Shown: positions 1 through 8,454 of the stretch, in pieces
Layout of the letters: the number at the start of each line of letters is the position of its first letter
Position numbering within the stretch: position 1 is the stretch's first letter
Made by a program: the position numbers and the translations under genes
Notes under the pieces: model-generated
The model's input: the letters and a program-made list of their open reading frames with translations, nothing else
Told to the model about the DNA's origin: nothing
Database searches by the model: none
Origin: Candidatus Obscuribacterales bacterium
GTDB lineage: Bacteria > Cyanobacteriota > Vampirovibrionia > Obscuribacterales > Obscuribacteraceae
Reading direction: 5' to 3'
DNA length: 40,114 nucleotides
Assembly (NCBI GenBank): GCA_021732565.1
Contig: JAKFUT010000166.1
Span: 1-40,114 of the forward strand

Positions 1-2
1 CC

Positions 3-464
3 CCTCATCCCACTGGAACAGTTTCGGCGGTATGCACAATGCTCGAATTGAAAGGTCTTGTCGCACAACAGATTGGCAATAGGTATGTGCCAGTGGAAAA
101 GATCACTTCGGCAGGGGGCATGAAATCGGAACAGAAGAGATCATTCTCTGGAACGTCACGCTCCGCGAAACCCCAGACTACATCAGCCACGAGTGCTAAA
201 CCGGCAAGTCGAATTGAGCTTTCGCAACTCCAGCAGCAAGTCGCGAATGACTTCATGGAGTATGTTCGCACGTATCACCACGGTATAAGCCGAAAGAATG
301 TTCAACTGTACTTCGTAAGATTCTGGTACTACCAATCGCGCGAACATCTGCCCGAACACTGGCTGTCCAATGCTTGTTTCAGGTTCGCCGATTGTCTTGA
401 GAAAGGAGTAGGAAGTTACATCTCTCCCTTGCGGATCAAAATTCCACCGCTTTTGACCCAGTAA
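3..464 (+). CDS. Unknown protein, C-terminal part (5' end outside window)
   Basis: The reading frame is open from the left edge of the window, so the ATG at 39 is probably internal and only the last 153 residues are visible. The visible part has a Ser/Thr/Lys/Ala-rich linker (about residues 40-70, with repeated TSA-type triplets) followed by a helical, aromatic-rich segment containing FVRFWYYQSRE and ending in a short basic tail (RIKIPPLLTQ). I recognise no family. The opposite strand also has a frame here, but it is shorter and its composition is unlike protein. A linker plus small globular tail suggests a regulatory or structural protein, but no function can be given. The coding call is moderate. 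Confidence 0.5.
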   Translation, partial: PHPTGTVSAVCTMLELKGLVAQQIGNRYVPVEKITSAGGMKSEQKRSFSGTSRSAKPQTTSATSAKPASRIELSQLQQQVANDFMEYVRTYHHGISRKNVQLYFVRFWYYQSREHLPEHWLSNACFRFADCLEKGVGSYISPLRIKIPPLLTQ

Positions 465-777
465 TTATTTTCCTCTCCTCCTTGGCTTTCCAATTCGAGA
501 AACGATGCCCCATCACCTTCCGGGTGATTGGGGTAATCGTGTTGGAAAGGTCCAAGTATCAACCCGACAGGAAAGGGTGAGGTACTCGTCAGGTAGCATT
601 CGATCAGGATCAACCGATATCGGTTAACTTCTCCGATATCGATAAATATTACCGATATCGGGGAAGTTAGCCGATATCGAATAAGAGACAGGAAACAGGT
701 TGAGCTCCAGGCAAAACTGGCCGTCTGGAAACAGCGCCAGGTAGTTCTGCATTTTTATAGAACGGCTTTGCTGACGC
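465..777. other. Gene-free stretch apart from the palindromic array
   Basis: There is no convincing gene. A short TTG-started minus frame (416-613, 65 codons) overlaps the end of the plus-strand gene and has no ribosome site. The only notable structure is the repeat array at 614-679. Confidence 0.5.
614..679. repeat. Four 19-bp-spaced CCGATATCG palindromes forming a 65-bp imperfect dyad
   Basis: CCGATATCG starts at 614, 633, 652 and 671, exactly 19 bp apart each time. Each core is itself palindromic, and the first copy is part of the perfect 14-mer AACCGATATCGGTT (612-625). The whole block is also a dyad: positions 615-646 match the reverse complement of 648-679 at 28 of 32 positions, and two of the four differences would be G-U pairs in a plus-strand RNA. 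The middle spacer is AT-rich. It lies after the stop of the left-edge gene and before the dehydrogenase remnant. It could be an operator array, an iteron-like block, a transcribed hairpin or a small palindromic repeat element. I saw no other copies in the window. Confidence 0.85.
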
Positions 778-882
778 CTGGGCGGTCGCGCACCCTCCAT
801 CGACCAATAGATTGGACGGAACCACAAACACTTGTTGAATAACGAGTGTTGTCACAGCGGCGGTATTGCTAAACAGCTTCAT
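778..882 (-). pseudogene. Short-chain dehydrogenase C-terminal remnant
   Basis: The minus-strand translation of 882 down to 778 contains PSNLLVDGG followed by CATAQ. This matches the classical SDR (Rossmann short-chain dehydrogenase) C-terminal signature, usually ...VTGSNLLVDGGYTAQ. The residues before it (AAVTTLV then QQVFVV) fit the preceding helix and strand of that family but are about two residues short. The catalytic YxxxK region and the N-terminal TGxxxGIG loop are not present in any frame upstream, so only the last ~35 residues of a ~250-residue enzyme are left. The frame runs on past the normal SDR end. This rests on recognising a short signature and could be chance, so confidence is modest. 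Confidence 0.4.
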
Positions 883-1308
883 AACTGCTGAGCTTGTAAA
901 TTATGGGACTGAAGGCTGTTTCTGGTCATACAGCAATGTCAATTCGTCTCCTTCGCTCAGGAATTTTGCTAGTTTGCTGGGCAACATTAAGGTCGTATCC
1001 TCCGTTTGTTTTTCTTGGAGATTTGATAGCGGAGCCAGACATTGGTATCGCGGTTGTTCAGTTCTTCTAGTCGAAAGAGAGCCGCAACCAATTCCGGATA
1101 CAACGCAACAGATCTTGAATGATACTTTCACTACGGTGAAATCTATCTTGCTTCAGGACGATCGGGTGACCATGGAGGGCTCTGGCACTTTCGAACAGAA
1201 TGTTATTCCCATTGCGAACACTTATAGATCCCGATACTGGCGAATCGTTTAGTTCCGTGAAAGCATCGTTTGCGATTCTCCTCCGGAAAAGACCTCAAAG
1301 TTGCGGTG
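883..1308. other. No confident gene; possible coding remnant around 1068-1252 (+)
   Basis: A plus-strand frame ending at 1252 has a protein-like tail (about 60 residues, including DTTQQILNDTF and ending YRSRYWRIV), but its upstream part is poor, it would begin at a TTG without a ribosome site, and I recognise no family. It may be a decayed gene end. Nothing else is supported. Confidence 0.25.
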
Positions 1309-1808
1309 TCAGATGGTTCTTTGCAAGCAGCTATCCAATCCAAAAGAAATCACAGGCTTAAACCTCAGTGCGTTGCGGCTTAGCCACCGTAACTGAAACC
1401 ATACGTGCTTCTCTGATGAAAGTGGATCTCGTTCATCGATTTCCCATAGGACCTCAGGACCTTCGAAACCGGCATCACTACCCTGCCAGAGACGTTGGCG
1501 CAATCGATTCAGCTCATCGAGTAATCCCTCAGCCGATCCGATGGACATACCATCCTTTAGGTTGATCGGATCGTTCAGCGCGATGGGAACGTAGTATCCA
1601 TCAGCATCAGAGTGTTCGATTAGATGACGGAAATCCAGGGTCTCAACCGCACCGTCGTATAGTTGGCGCAACAATGGGTAATCGGCCTTTCACTTTCAGT
1701 AGGAGGGCTACCTTCTTGCTCAACGTATAGTGCAAACTCGCGAAGGAGGTGAAGCGTGTGATAGGAACCGATGGATTCGTAGCCCAAAATCGGCACCTGG
1801 ATTTTCAT
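1309..1808 (-). pseudogene. Small conserved hypothetical protein, frameshifted
   Basis: The gene starts at ATG 1808 (AGGAAAG upstream) and encodes MKIQVPILGYESIGSYHTL..., running in one frame to about 1683. It then continues in another frame from about 1680 (PLLRQLYDGAVETLDF...) to the stop at 1309. Joined, the product is ~163 residues and reads as one globular protein, with a central HSDADGYYVP stretch and a later IGSAEGLLDELNRL helix. The break lies at or beside the run of three G (plus strand) near 1675-1680, a one-base event. The conserved HSD-DGYYVP pattern is one I associate with small uncharacterised bacterial proteins; no function is known to me. An overlapping frame (1884-1720) begins protein-like but is probably a shadow. 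It is either a recent pseudogene or a sequencing error. Confidence 0.65.
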
Positions 1809-2114
1809 CTAGGATTGCTTTCCTGATTCGACGAATGGTCTTGCTCAAGTCGGTGCGATCGAGAAGAGAAACCGCTAATCCCATACAACGTCTTACTGTA
1901 CATTAACCGGCACTATGCTCACATCTACACCTACACAGAGGGGATATTCCATGAGCGGAGGATCTTTCGACTACGAAGCGACTGAACCAAGCGAGATTTT
2001 GTCAGCAATATGCAATTTAATCAATTGGAGGCGTCTGTGAACTCGGTATCCGGGCGCATGGCGATTGCCGGTAGTTCTACCAACAGACGGCTTAGGGTTG
2101 ATAGCGGAAAGTCT
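1809..2114. other. Spacer without supported gene
   Basis: This lies between the helicase stop and the start of the frameshifted gene, both on the minus strand. A plus-strand frame at 2010-2468 mostly runs antisense to the helicase and has no ribosome site. No hairpin or promoter stands out. Confidence 0.5.
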
Positions 2115-3374
2115 CTACACCATCGAAGGATGGGGGAGCCGTCCAAATGTTTGACTGAGCGCGTCGGCAATGTCCGTTGTGTCGAGTTTTCGGAGGGGCT
2201 GCTGGGGCTTGGGTCTTGGACCCTTTCGCACGATTTCCCTGCCTCTGCGCTGCGGACCGCCCAGCCAGTCTCTCGATGGTTGCGAGTCGAACTTGCGACC
2301 GAGTACCTGCTCAATGCCCCGCAAAAGATATCTTTGTTCTCTGGAAACAAAACTGTGGGCCGTTCCGGCGCGACCGGCTCGGCCAGTTCTGCCTATGCGG
2401 TGAACATAATCTTCTGCCGAGGTTGGCAAATCGTAATTAACCACATGGCTGATATGGGGCACATCTAGACCGCGCGCTGCGATATCTGTAGCCACCAGTA
2501 CATTGAACTCGCCGTTTCGGTAACCGGCCATAATCTTTTCACGTCGCCGTTGATTAATATCTCCGTGGATTTCTTCCGCATCCACATTGGCGGCCCGCAA
2601 CAAATCGGCGACTGAAGAGGCTTTCTGTCGTGTCTTTGTGAAGATCAAAACAGAGCTGTCTTTTAATTCGCCCAGTAATTGCAACAGGAAATCGTCTTTG
2701 GCAACTTCATGCAAATAATGGATTTTTTGCTCGATGGATGTCGGGTCAACTTGAGTGGCGGTCGATCGAATTATTTGTGGAGAAGTGAGATACTCCGACG
2801 CCATCTGTTCAATGCGCCGATCTATGGTGGCTGAGAACATCAGTGTTTGACGCTGTTTCGGCAGCTTTTCCACCACTTGCCTGATCTGTGGCATAAAGCC
2901 CATGTCCATCAAGCGATCCGCTTCGTCGAGGACCAGAATCTGGATTCCGCCTAGATTGGCCTTGCTCTGATCAACGAGGTCTAGCAACCGCCCGGGGGTT
3001 GAGACAATAACGTCGGCTCCCCGCTCGAAGGCGCGGTACTGGCGGAGATATCCTGTGCCACCATATATGGCGACCACGCTCAAGTGCTTTCCAAAACGCT
3101 GAAATTGATCCTTTACTTGCAGAGCCAGTTCTCTGGTAGGCACCATTACCAGCGCTCTAGGTGCCTTCTTATTTGTCTTCTTTAATAAATCGATAATCGG
3201 AAGTGCATAGGCCGCGGTTTTACCCGACCCGGTGTGGGCTGACGCCATGAGGTCGCCGCCATTTAGTACAACCGAGATGGCTTGTGTTTGTACCTCTGTA
3301 GGAGTGGTAAACCCCTCTCTAGAGAGACAGCTTTGAATATATTCTGAGAGACCGAAATTGGCAAATGTGTTCAC
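2115..3374 (-). CDS. DEAD-box ATP-dependent RNA helicase (RhlE-like)
   Basis: This 419-residue protein unwinds short RNA duplexes using ATP, typically in ribosome assembly or mRNA decay. All family motifs are intact: Q-motif (phenylalanine ~7 to TPTEVQTQAI), motif I AHTGSGKT (46-53), Ia PTRELALQ (80-86), Ib TPGR, II DEAD (150-153), III SAT (181-183), then V ATDIAARGLD and VI HRIGRTGR in the second RecA domain. The short basic tail is rich in R, K, P and Q, as in RhlE/CsdA-type proteins, and may bind RNA. The start is GTG at 3374, which places the Q-motif correctly; a GGAAAG lies just upstream, and the ATG at that site reads only three codons before a stop. It is monocistronic by spacing. The exact subfamily (RhlE, CsdA, CrhR) cannot be settled by eye. 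Confidence 0.95.
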   Translation of the reverse strand: MNTFANFGLSEYIQSCLSREGFTTPTEVQTQAISVVLNGGDLMASAHTGSGKTAAYALPIIDLLKKTNKKAPRALVMVPTRELALQVKDQFQRFGKHLSVVAIYGGTGYLRQYRAFERGADVIVSTPGRLLDLVDQSKANLGGIQILVLDEADRLMDMGFMPQIRQVVEKLPKQRQTLMFSATIDRRIEQMASEYLTSPQIIRSTATQVDPTSIEQKIHYLHEVAKDDFLLQLLGELKDSSVLIFTKTRQKASSVADLLRAANVDAEEIHGDINQRRREKIMAGYRNGEFNVLVATDIAARGLDVPHISHVVNYDLPTSAEDYVHRIGRTGRAGRAGTAHSFVSREQRYLLRGIEQVLGRKFDSQPSRDWLGGPQRRGREIVRKGPRPKPQQPLRKLDTTDIADALSQTFGRLPHPSMV

Positions 3375-3820
3375 TATTAGCTTTCCATTGTGACGGGTTT
3401 TGGACTATCCGCCTGGTCGGCAGCTTGCGGTGCCACCAGGTTCGGGACTCGACCAAGGTGCTCATCTACAATAAGAAGCGAAGAACAAAAGGCCGGAATA
3501 ATGAGGACATTATGGCACGTTGAGGGTTGACTGCGAATTCTGTACGATGAAGCTTGTCGCGAACCTCAATAATGACGGTGGTATCGAGCTGTTTACAATT
3601 GGCAGCACGAAACTGTGTGTGCCAGATTCTTGCGAATATTGATCAAATTTCACGCTGAATGAGTTTGCGTAAGGACCAAATTCATTCAGTCGTTGTCACT
3701 CGGTTCTCGGCAAAATTAGAAACTGCAACTGTGCTCGACTAAGGCTAATGTTTTGTGGGCTTGCCTCCTATTAGCTGTAAACATGCCGAAATATACTGGT
3801 AATTTTTCTCCGTTTCACAG
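3375..3820. other. 446-bp spacer upstream of the helicase
   Basis: No gene is supported on either strand. It should hold the helicase promoter and leader (minus strand), but I cannot pick a convincing -35/-10 pair. It contains the inverted repeat at 3655-3689. Confidence 0.5.
3655..3689. promoter_or_regulatory. 13-bp inverted repeat, spacer 9
   Basis: CTGAATGAGTTTG (3655-3667) and CAAATTCATTCAG (3677-3689) are reverse complements except for one base. No T-run follows on either strand, so it is not a classical terminator. It lies ~280 bp upstream of the helicase start and ~130 bp after the end of the PspA-like gene, so it may be an operator or an mRNA hairpin of that gene. Confidence 0.4.
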
Positions 3821-4324
3821 CTACTCTTCCTTCTTATGCATTGTTTGCTTCAGTGCATTCAATTCATCCTCGATGGAAGCAGCTTCTGTGGACGCTTTGA
3901 GCTGTCGCTCTTTTTCATTGGAACTGAGTTCGGCTCGTGCCTCTTGTTCGAAGATTTTGCCTTCCATTCGAGTGATTGTGTCCCGAGTGCCTTCAAGGCT
4001 TGGAATGTTTGGCGAGTGATTTACCTGCACGGAATTTTCCAATCTGAAGAGCGTTGCTCGCAGCTGCTTCTCCAGATCGTTTTGTGACAATCTATCTGTC
4101 TCTAGCTCTGCTATTAAGCCGGTAATGGTCTTTATCTGGTTGTTAATGTCCTTCTCGACTTCAGCGTGATTCATTAACTGATTGGCCGAATCATGAGCTG
4201 ATGCGGCTCTCGTTTTCCATGTCGCTAGCTCGCTGGTCGCTTTCGCTAACTTTTGCTCGATTAATTTTTGGGCGGCGATTGCCTCAACCAGGGCTTTTCG
4301 CACCTGCGTTTTCTCTTCTGACAT
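3821..4324 (-). CDS. PspA/IM30-like coiled-coil protein (short)
   Basis: The 167 residues are almost entirely charged, heptad-like helix. The order of segments (EAIAAQKLIEQKLAKA, then ELATWKTRA, then a long helix, then a linker and a final helix ending ELNALKQTMHKKEE) resembles the helical hairpin of the PspA/IM30/Vipp1 membrane-repair family (about 220-230 residues). It lacks the usual N-terminal amphipathic helix, so it may not bind membranes directly. I chose the ATG at 4324 (MSEEKTQ); two upstream in-frame ATGs (4336, 4360) add a cysteine-containing leader not expected in the family and have no better ribosome site. It stands alone between a helicase and a secreted protein. A generic coiled-coil protein is the alternative. 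Confidence 0.75.
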   Translation of the reverse strand: MSEEKTQVRKALVEAIAAQKLIEQKLAKATSELATWKTRAASAHDSANQLMNHAEVEKDINNQIKTITGLIAELETDRLSQNDLEKQLRATLFRLENSVQVNHSPNIPSLEGTRDTITRMEGKIFEQEARAELSSNEKERQLKASTEAASIEDELNALKQTMHKKEE

Positions 4325-4444
4325 GAAACATTCCATGCTGGGGACGAAGCATTCTATCATCAGATTGGTATTCGGTTTAATAACTGTGATTGGTCCTTAC
4401 TTGAGTTCTTCGAGCTGTGGATGTTCGGTGCCGGGAGCAGAACA

Positions 4445-4470
4445 GAGGGCAGGGGTGAACCCCTGCCCTC
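4445..4470 (-). terminator. GC-rich 12-bp hairpin (terminator-like)
   Basis: GAGGGCAGGGGT and ACCCCTGCCCTC form a perfect 12-bp stem around a two-base GA loop. It lies 90 bp after the stop of the small secreted protein (minus strand) and 120 bp before the start of the PspA-like gene. No clear U-tract follows on the minus strand, so it may terminate inefficiently or protect the 3' end. Confidence 0.55.
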
Positions 4471-4560
4471 CGGAATTTGGCTTCCTCCGTTAGCATTTGC
4501 GCTAACAAGAAGCGCGTTATTCACTGATAGATTCTTTGAGAGGAGCTCCAAGTGATTAGT

Positions 4561-4851
4561 TCAGAATAGATCTACACGCATTAGAGGGCGGCTGCTTTTC
4601 TTAACTGTTATGGGAATTGCGTCCCAATACGGACTACCGACGGGTTGTAACTGCCAACCGCTGCGAATGTAATCGCCCTTGGTGGTACCATATGTGAAGC
4701 TACTAGTCTGAACAAAATTTGGATTGTATCCGGCATATGGACTGTACATGGGCCAGTTACAATAGTCTCTGTATAACTGTGCATTTGCAGCTGTTGCTGC
4801 TCCCGTTATGAGAACACCAGCAAGAAGAAATGCAGAGAAAAGTTTTTTCAT
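4561..4851 (-). CDS. Small secreted protein, Tyr-rich
   Basis: The 96-residue product begins with a clear Sec signal peptide: MKK, hydrophobic FSAFLLAGVLITGAAT, and an ANA-Q cleavage site near residue 24. The mature ~72 residues are rich in Tyr, Trp, Ser, Pro and Gly (PMYSPYAGYNP...), contain one Cys, and end in a basic segment. A strong ribosome site (GAGGTGA) sits five bases before ATG 4851. I recognise no family; an exported or surface-associated small protein is all that can be inferred. It has its own hairpin downstream. Confidence 0.8.
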   Translation of the reverse strand: MKKLFSAFLLAGVLITGAATAANAQLYRDYCNWPMYSPYAGYNPNFVQTSSFTYGTTKGDYIRSGWQLQPVGSPYWDAIPITVKKSSRPLMRVDLF

Positions 4852-5142
4852 GGCTCACCTCACGCATCTTGAGTTTCAGGTGAACAGACGCGGCAGGAAT
4901 TTTTTGGTTTCGTTGAGTTCGCGTTAAATCCCGTCTGTACGGTTCTTCGGGGGCGTTCTTGCTGGTTTTGAGCCACAAATAATGTGTGTGCTAATGGTCG
5001 ATCGAAAAGATCGATGCCCGTAAGCGATTGTGCTGCTTGTGTTTGTGCTATGGGTGAGAAATTATCGGTTGCAGAAAAATCGTTTATTCTTCTTTGTTCA
5101 CTTCTCTAAATATCCACTGCTTTCAAGTTACGTTCGTGGCTT
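4852..5142. other. Intergenic spacer (291 bp)
   Basis: This contains the leader and presumably the promoter of the small secreted protein (minus strand). No gene and no hairpin with a T-run were recognised. Confidence 0.4.
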
Positions 5143-7806
5143 TCATTCGGGGCTAAAGAATTCTGTCGCGCTTTTTCGCCACGAATCTCCCCACACCATG
5201 TCGTCCCACCAGCCAGAGGCGATGATTAGTTCCACATCGTCGTAGGCTTCTTCACTGCGGTGAAGAGGAATTCCTAGAGAATGTGCGATCATTTCGTCAA
5301 ACTTGCAAAATAACTCTAAAACATTGGTTGGCAAATTGTCGGGATAGGGGCAGTACGTAAGTAGCTTCTCGTCACCAGAGACGGCCGCGAGTTGTCGAGC
5401 AAAGATCAGTCCGTTGTTATCTCGAGCAAAAATAACGAACTTGTTTATATCTAATACGTTGGCGATCGAGGAATAACTGCAGATTCCGCCGGTTCCCAGG
5501 CAGGTATTCACAGCCGTGCCCATGCGGAGTGCTTCCAGCGGGTCGTGCTCGATTGTTATATTAACCGGTCCTCTATCTGCCAGATACGCTTCGAATACGG
5601 GAATCTTCTTCAGCTCATCGAGCCTCACCTTCGGATGTTGAAGCCTCCACTTTCGCGATAACGGGTGCATCTCGATGTATTGCTCTTGTCCATTAACATA
5701 TGCTCGAATGAATTTATTGAAAGCTCGTTTGTTTTCGTCGGCGGTATTCGCGAGCTGCAAGGCGTGGGTGATTCTATCATCGGACGAGTCAATTGGCCGA
5801 CCCGCTGGAAGCTCTCGTAAGATTAGTGACTCGAGCAATTGAAGTCTAGCCAGTGGAAGTCTGTTGCGAAGTAGTTCTTTTTGGTTCTTTAGTTGTCGTT
5901 CGCTCAGAAGGCGTTCTCCGGAAAGATGACAGCGTAGTTTATCGGGTATCGGGTGAGTGCCGGGAGCCACCCTCAAATTCTCCGACAGTTCGACCAGTTC
6001 TTCACTGGAAAGTTTTTCGAAGTCCGTGAGGAAGATTATGCTTCTGCTGAAGTCAGCTAGGGCTCTCTCACGGTTCGAAATCGGTAGGCATCCTAATGAA
6101 CGAACAACTCTGAGGCACTTCGCCGTGTAGTTTCCCAGGCATGCCAGCACAAAATCAGGTTGGCGTTGCAAAAGGCAATCGAAGCCCCAGTTCATCAATA
6201 TTCTGTGATTCTCTAAGCGGTAAAATTCTTCAAAGTGTTTGAAGGTCTGCCGTGGCAAATGCAAGAAACGGTCAAACTGTACTTGTGATGCAAGTAAACA
6301 CATCTGCGCTAGAAATCTACTGCTCAATGTTTCTAATAGTTCTGAACGATGAGCCGTACCGCACATGTACCGAAGCCGCCAGTGAATTCGTTCCATTTCA
6401 TGAGCATCATATGAGAGATTCAGATGCTTCATGTAAGCATCACGAAACTCGCACGGAACCCTTAGAATATCTTGCAGAATCTCGGTGATATTGCGCCGAA
6501 TATACTCCCAGTTAGTTGGAACATCATCATGACTCCAGAGAACTTCGCTGAGTAAGTTGCCCACTTGAAAGGGAGTCAGTTGGTGCCAACCCTCACATAC
6601 CAACACTGCGTCCAAGCCAGGAAGGTCTTGTGCCTTTTGCCAGATTCGCAGCGGTAGCATATCGCACCAACCGTCCCAGTTTGAAGCATGTGCAAGGAAT
6701 TTGTCGAGCTTCTCGCTTGCACAAAGAGAGCCAGGTTTTATCCGATGTGTCTCATATGAAAAATTGGGGAAAAAATCTCTTGACAGGCGAAGCCCTTCGA
6801 GGATGAAATCCGAGGAGGCCCCCGCAGCCAGTCCCTGCATGTACCAGGCAATTCGATTTTCGAAGTCTGCGTAACAGTCAATCAGAAAAAATATGTCTTT
6901 ATAAGTCAATCTGGCTAAGTACGGAGTGCCGACCAGTTCGTTCTCCAGCACCAGTTCAAGAATGGTTGAGCGAAGCGTTTGAGGAAGTGAGGCAATAATT
7001 GTCAAAAGGTGCAATGCCAGTGCAAAAGTATTGCAACTATGAACGAATTCGCATACCTGCAGTCGTAGCGTTTCGTCGCTTTCAAGATTAAGCTGATGGT
7101 AGAGTTCAAGGAACTCGAGCAAATGCGGGAATTTAACTCCGCGCAGACAAGTCGCGAAGTGTTGCTGCAAAAGAAAGGGCAATTCCACCGTCTCATTGAT
7201 TTGCGCGAAGTGATTGTACGCAAACCAAATATAGTCGGTGGTCAATGTTTCCTGGTCAGACACCCGGGGGAGACCATGAGGGAGCTTTATTGTCTGTTCC
7301 ACTTGCGCGATGGCCTCAGTCCAAAAGGGTTGCAGCCGAGTGAGGAGCTCATTGGAAGACGTAGGGTCGCAGAGCGTGATGCACAGATTTGCGAAGTCGG
7401 GTGTTGCATCTTTTGGTGGTTTGTATTTTGTGCCCTTGTATGCCCGCGGATGAGCAGCCGTAGCCGGAGCTTTTTGTGGAGGCTCAGTACGTATTGTTGG
7501 TGTTCGCTGCGGGTTCTCACGGCGATCTCTGACTGTGCTAGCAAGTACAATGAGTGTGCTTGCTAGTACTGCGCTACTCCTCAAGTCATTTGACTTCGTC
7601 TGCTCAAGCCTTGAATAATGATGGAGCAATTTTTCTTTTTCTCGATACAGTTCGACGGGCAGATCAGAAAGTGGTAATGCCACTACGAGTCGAGAAGTTC
7701 CGTTCTTATCGCTGGTGTGACTATCATCGCCTTTGCGGGCACTTATTTCGAGCACAAGTGCGTTGAGACCGGTGATGCTCCGTGTAATGGACAACAATGC
7801 TTTCAT
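5143..7806 (-). CDS. Large orphan protein with conserved C-terminal module
   Basis: The 887 residues have a short N-terminal part with a possible membrane or amphipathic helix (about 77-91), a Pro/Thr/Lys-rich linker (~95-135), then a very long alpha-helical region without obvious repeats. The C-terminal ~130 residues (from ~750) look like a separate module: NTCLGTGGICSYSSIANVLD, then FARD, then ARQL and a CPYP, and a Trp/Asp-rich end. This CLxxGGxCxYS...ARDxxGxxxARQL pattern is one I associate with uncharacterised planctomycete and cyanobacterial proteins and is loosely like PcfJ-type domains. No function is known to me. Start ATG 7806 has no strong ribosome site. It is divergent from the secreted protein at 7964 with a 157-bp shared spacer. 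Confidence 0.85.
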   Translation of the reverse strand: MKALLSITRSITGLNALVLEISARKGDDSHTSDKNGTSRLVVALPLSDLPVELYREKEKLLHHYSRLEQTKSNDLRSSAVLASTLIVLASTVRDRRENPQRTPTIRTEPPQKAPATAAHPRAYKGTKYKPPKDATPDFANLCITLCDPTSSNELLTRLQPFWTEAIAQVEQTIKLPHGLPRVSDQETLTTDYIWFAYNHFAQINETVELPFLLQQHFATCLRGVKFPHLLEFLELYHQLNLESDETLRLQVCEFVHSCNTFALALHLLTIIASLPQTLRSTILELVLENELVGTPYLARLTYKDIFFLIDCYADFENRIAWYMQGLAAGASSDFILEGLRLSRDFFPNFSYETHRIKPGSLCASEKLDKFLAHASNWDGWCDMLPLRIWQKAQDLPGLDAVLVCEGWHQLTPFQVGNLLSEVLWSHDDVPTNWEYIRRNITEILQDILRVPCEFRDAYMKHLNLSYDAHEMERIHWRLRYMCGTAHRSELLETLSSRFLAQMCLLASQVQFDRFLHLPRQTFKHFEEFYRLENHRILMNWGFDCLLQRQPDFVLACLGNYTAKCLRVVRSLGCLPISNRERALADFSRSIIFLTDFEKLSSEELVELSENLRVAPGTHPIPDKLRCHLSGERLLSERQLKNQKELLRNRLPLARLQLLESLILRELPAGRPIDSSDDRITHALQLANTADENKRAFNKFIRAYVNGQEQYIEMHPLSRKWRLQHPKVRLDELKKIPVFEAYLADRGPVNITIEHDPLEALRMGTAVNTCLGTGGICSYSSIANVLDINKFVIFARDNNGLIFARQLAAVSGDEKLLTYCPYPDNLPTNVLELFCKFDEMIAHSLGIPLHRSEEAYDDVELIIASGWWDDMVWGDSWRKSATEFFSPE

Positions 7807-7963
7807 AGTGTTTCACGTTGGAGCCCTGAAGAAGATATACCCGTCTTGATGATTCCTACCACCGATCACAAATCTGTTTGAACAGTGGTAACTCGTGGAT
7901 TGCCATTAGCGGTTCCGGATCAAGCATGTTAGATTGTATGAATAGCTACGGAGTTCGTTAAAT

Positions 7964-8428
7964 ATGTCTTGCACAAGGCTGGTTGTATTATCGGTAATGT
8001 TGTCTTCTGTCTTCTTCAATGCTGAGTGCAGCTTAGGTGCAGAGCGGGAGATGTCGGCGGGAGCTATGAGCAAGATTACTCCGTTGGAATTCTTAGATCG
8101 GCTGACGAATTTTGACAAAAAGTGTGTGGCTTCCACGAGCTATGCCTTTACGATCGTTGGTTCGACAAAGTCGTGGTTGAAAGAATCAGATGTTTATAAA
8201 CTCGCTCAACGACTGAATTCAGATAAACCTAGTCTCAGTGCTACATCTGCACTTTCGTCTTTTTTGCCGACTGCTGCCTCAACAGAGAAAAACGAGGCCG
8301 CTTTTCTAATTCGGGGTTTCATCGAGAAACAGTATCCACCGTCAATTTGTTCTACATATGGAACGCCCGACAATGTCCGGCTGGCAAAAGAGTGGCTGAA
8401 CGAGCACCCTGCCAAAAAGGTCCAGTAG
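7964..8428 (+). CDS. Exported protein of unknown function
   Basis: The 154 residues begin with an N-terminal hydrophobic signal (TRLVVLSVMLSSVFFNAECSLGA), probably cleaved near residue 26. The mature part starts with a helical EFLDRLTNFDKKC and contains three further cysteine or aromatic-rich segments, with IEKQYPPSICSTYGT near the end and a helical KEWLNEHPAKK tail. GGAG lies ten bases before the ATG. It resembles the Rap1a/Tai-like class of small exported helical proteins with paired cysteines in general shape, but that is only an impression. No operon partner is on the same strand. Confidence 0.75.
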   Translation: MSCTRLVVLSVMLSSVFFNAECSLGAEREMSAGAMSKITPLEFLDRLTNFDKKCVASTSYAFTIVGSTKSWLKESDVYKLAQRLNSDKPSLSATSALSSFLPTAASTEKNEAAFLIRGFIEKQYPPSICSTYGTPDNVRLAKEWLNEHPAKKVQ

Positions 8429-8454
8429 GGCGAGAGGAACATGTTTCGAGAAAT

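Noticed and set aside
614-679. CRISPR array
   Set aside because: Units are only 19 bp with 9-bp cores and 10-bp spacers, each core is palindromic, and no cas-like gene is nearby. It is a regulatory or palindromic repeat block instead.
866-1252. 128-codon plus-strand frame as a gene
   Set aside because: TTG start, no ribosome site, no family; only the last ~60 residues look protein-like. Kept as a possible remnant only.
1720-1884. 54-codon minus frame beginning MGLAVSLLDRTDLSK
   Set aside because: Overlaps the start of the better-supported frameshifted gene and becomes non-protein-like after ~33 residues; probably a shadow.
2010-2468. 152-codon plus-strand frame
   Set aside because: Mostly antisense to the intact DEAD-box helicase, whose motifs are complete; no ribosome site.
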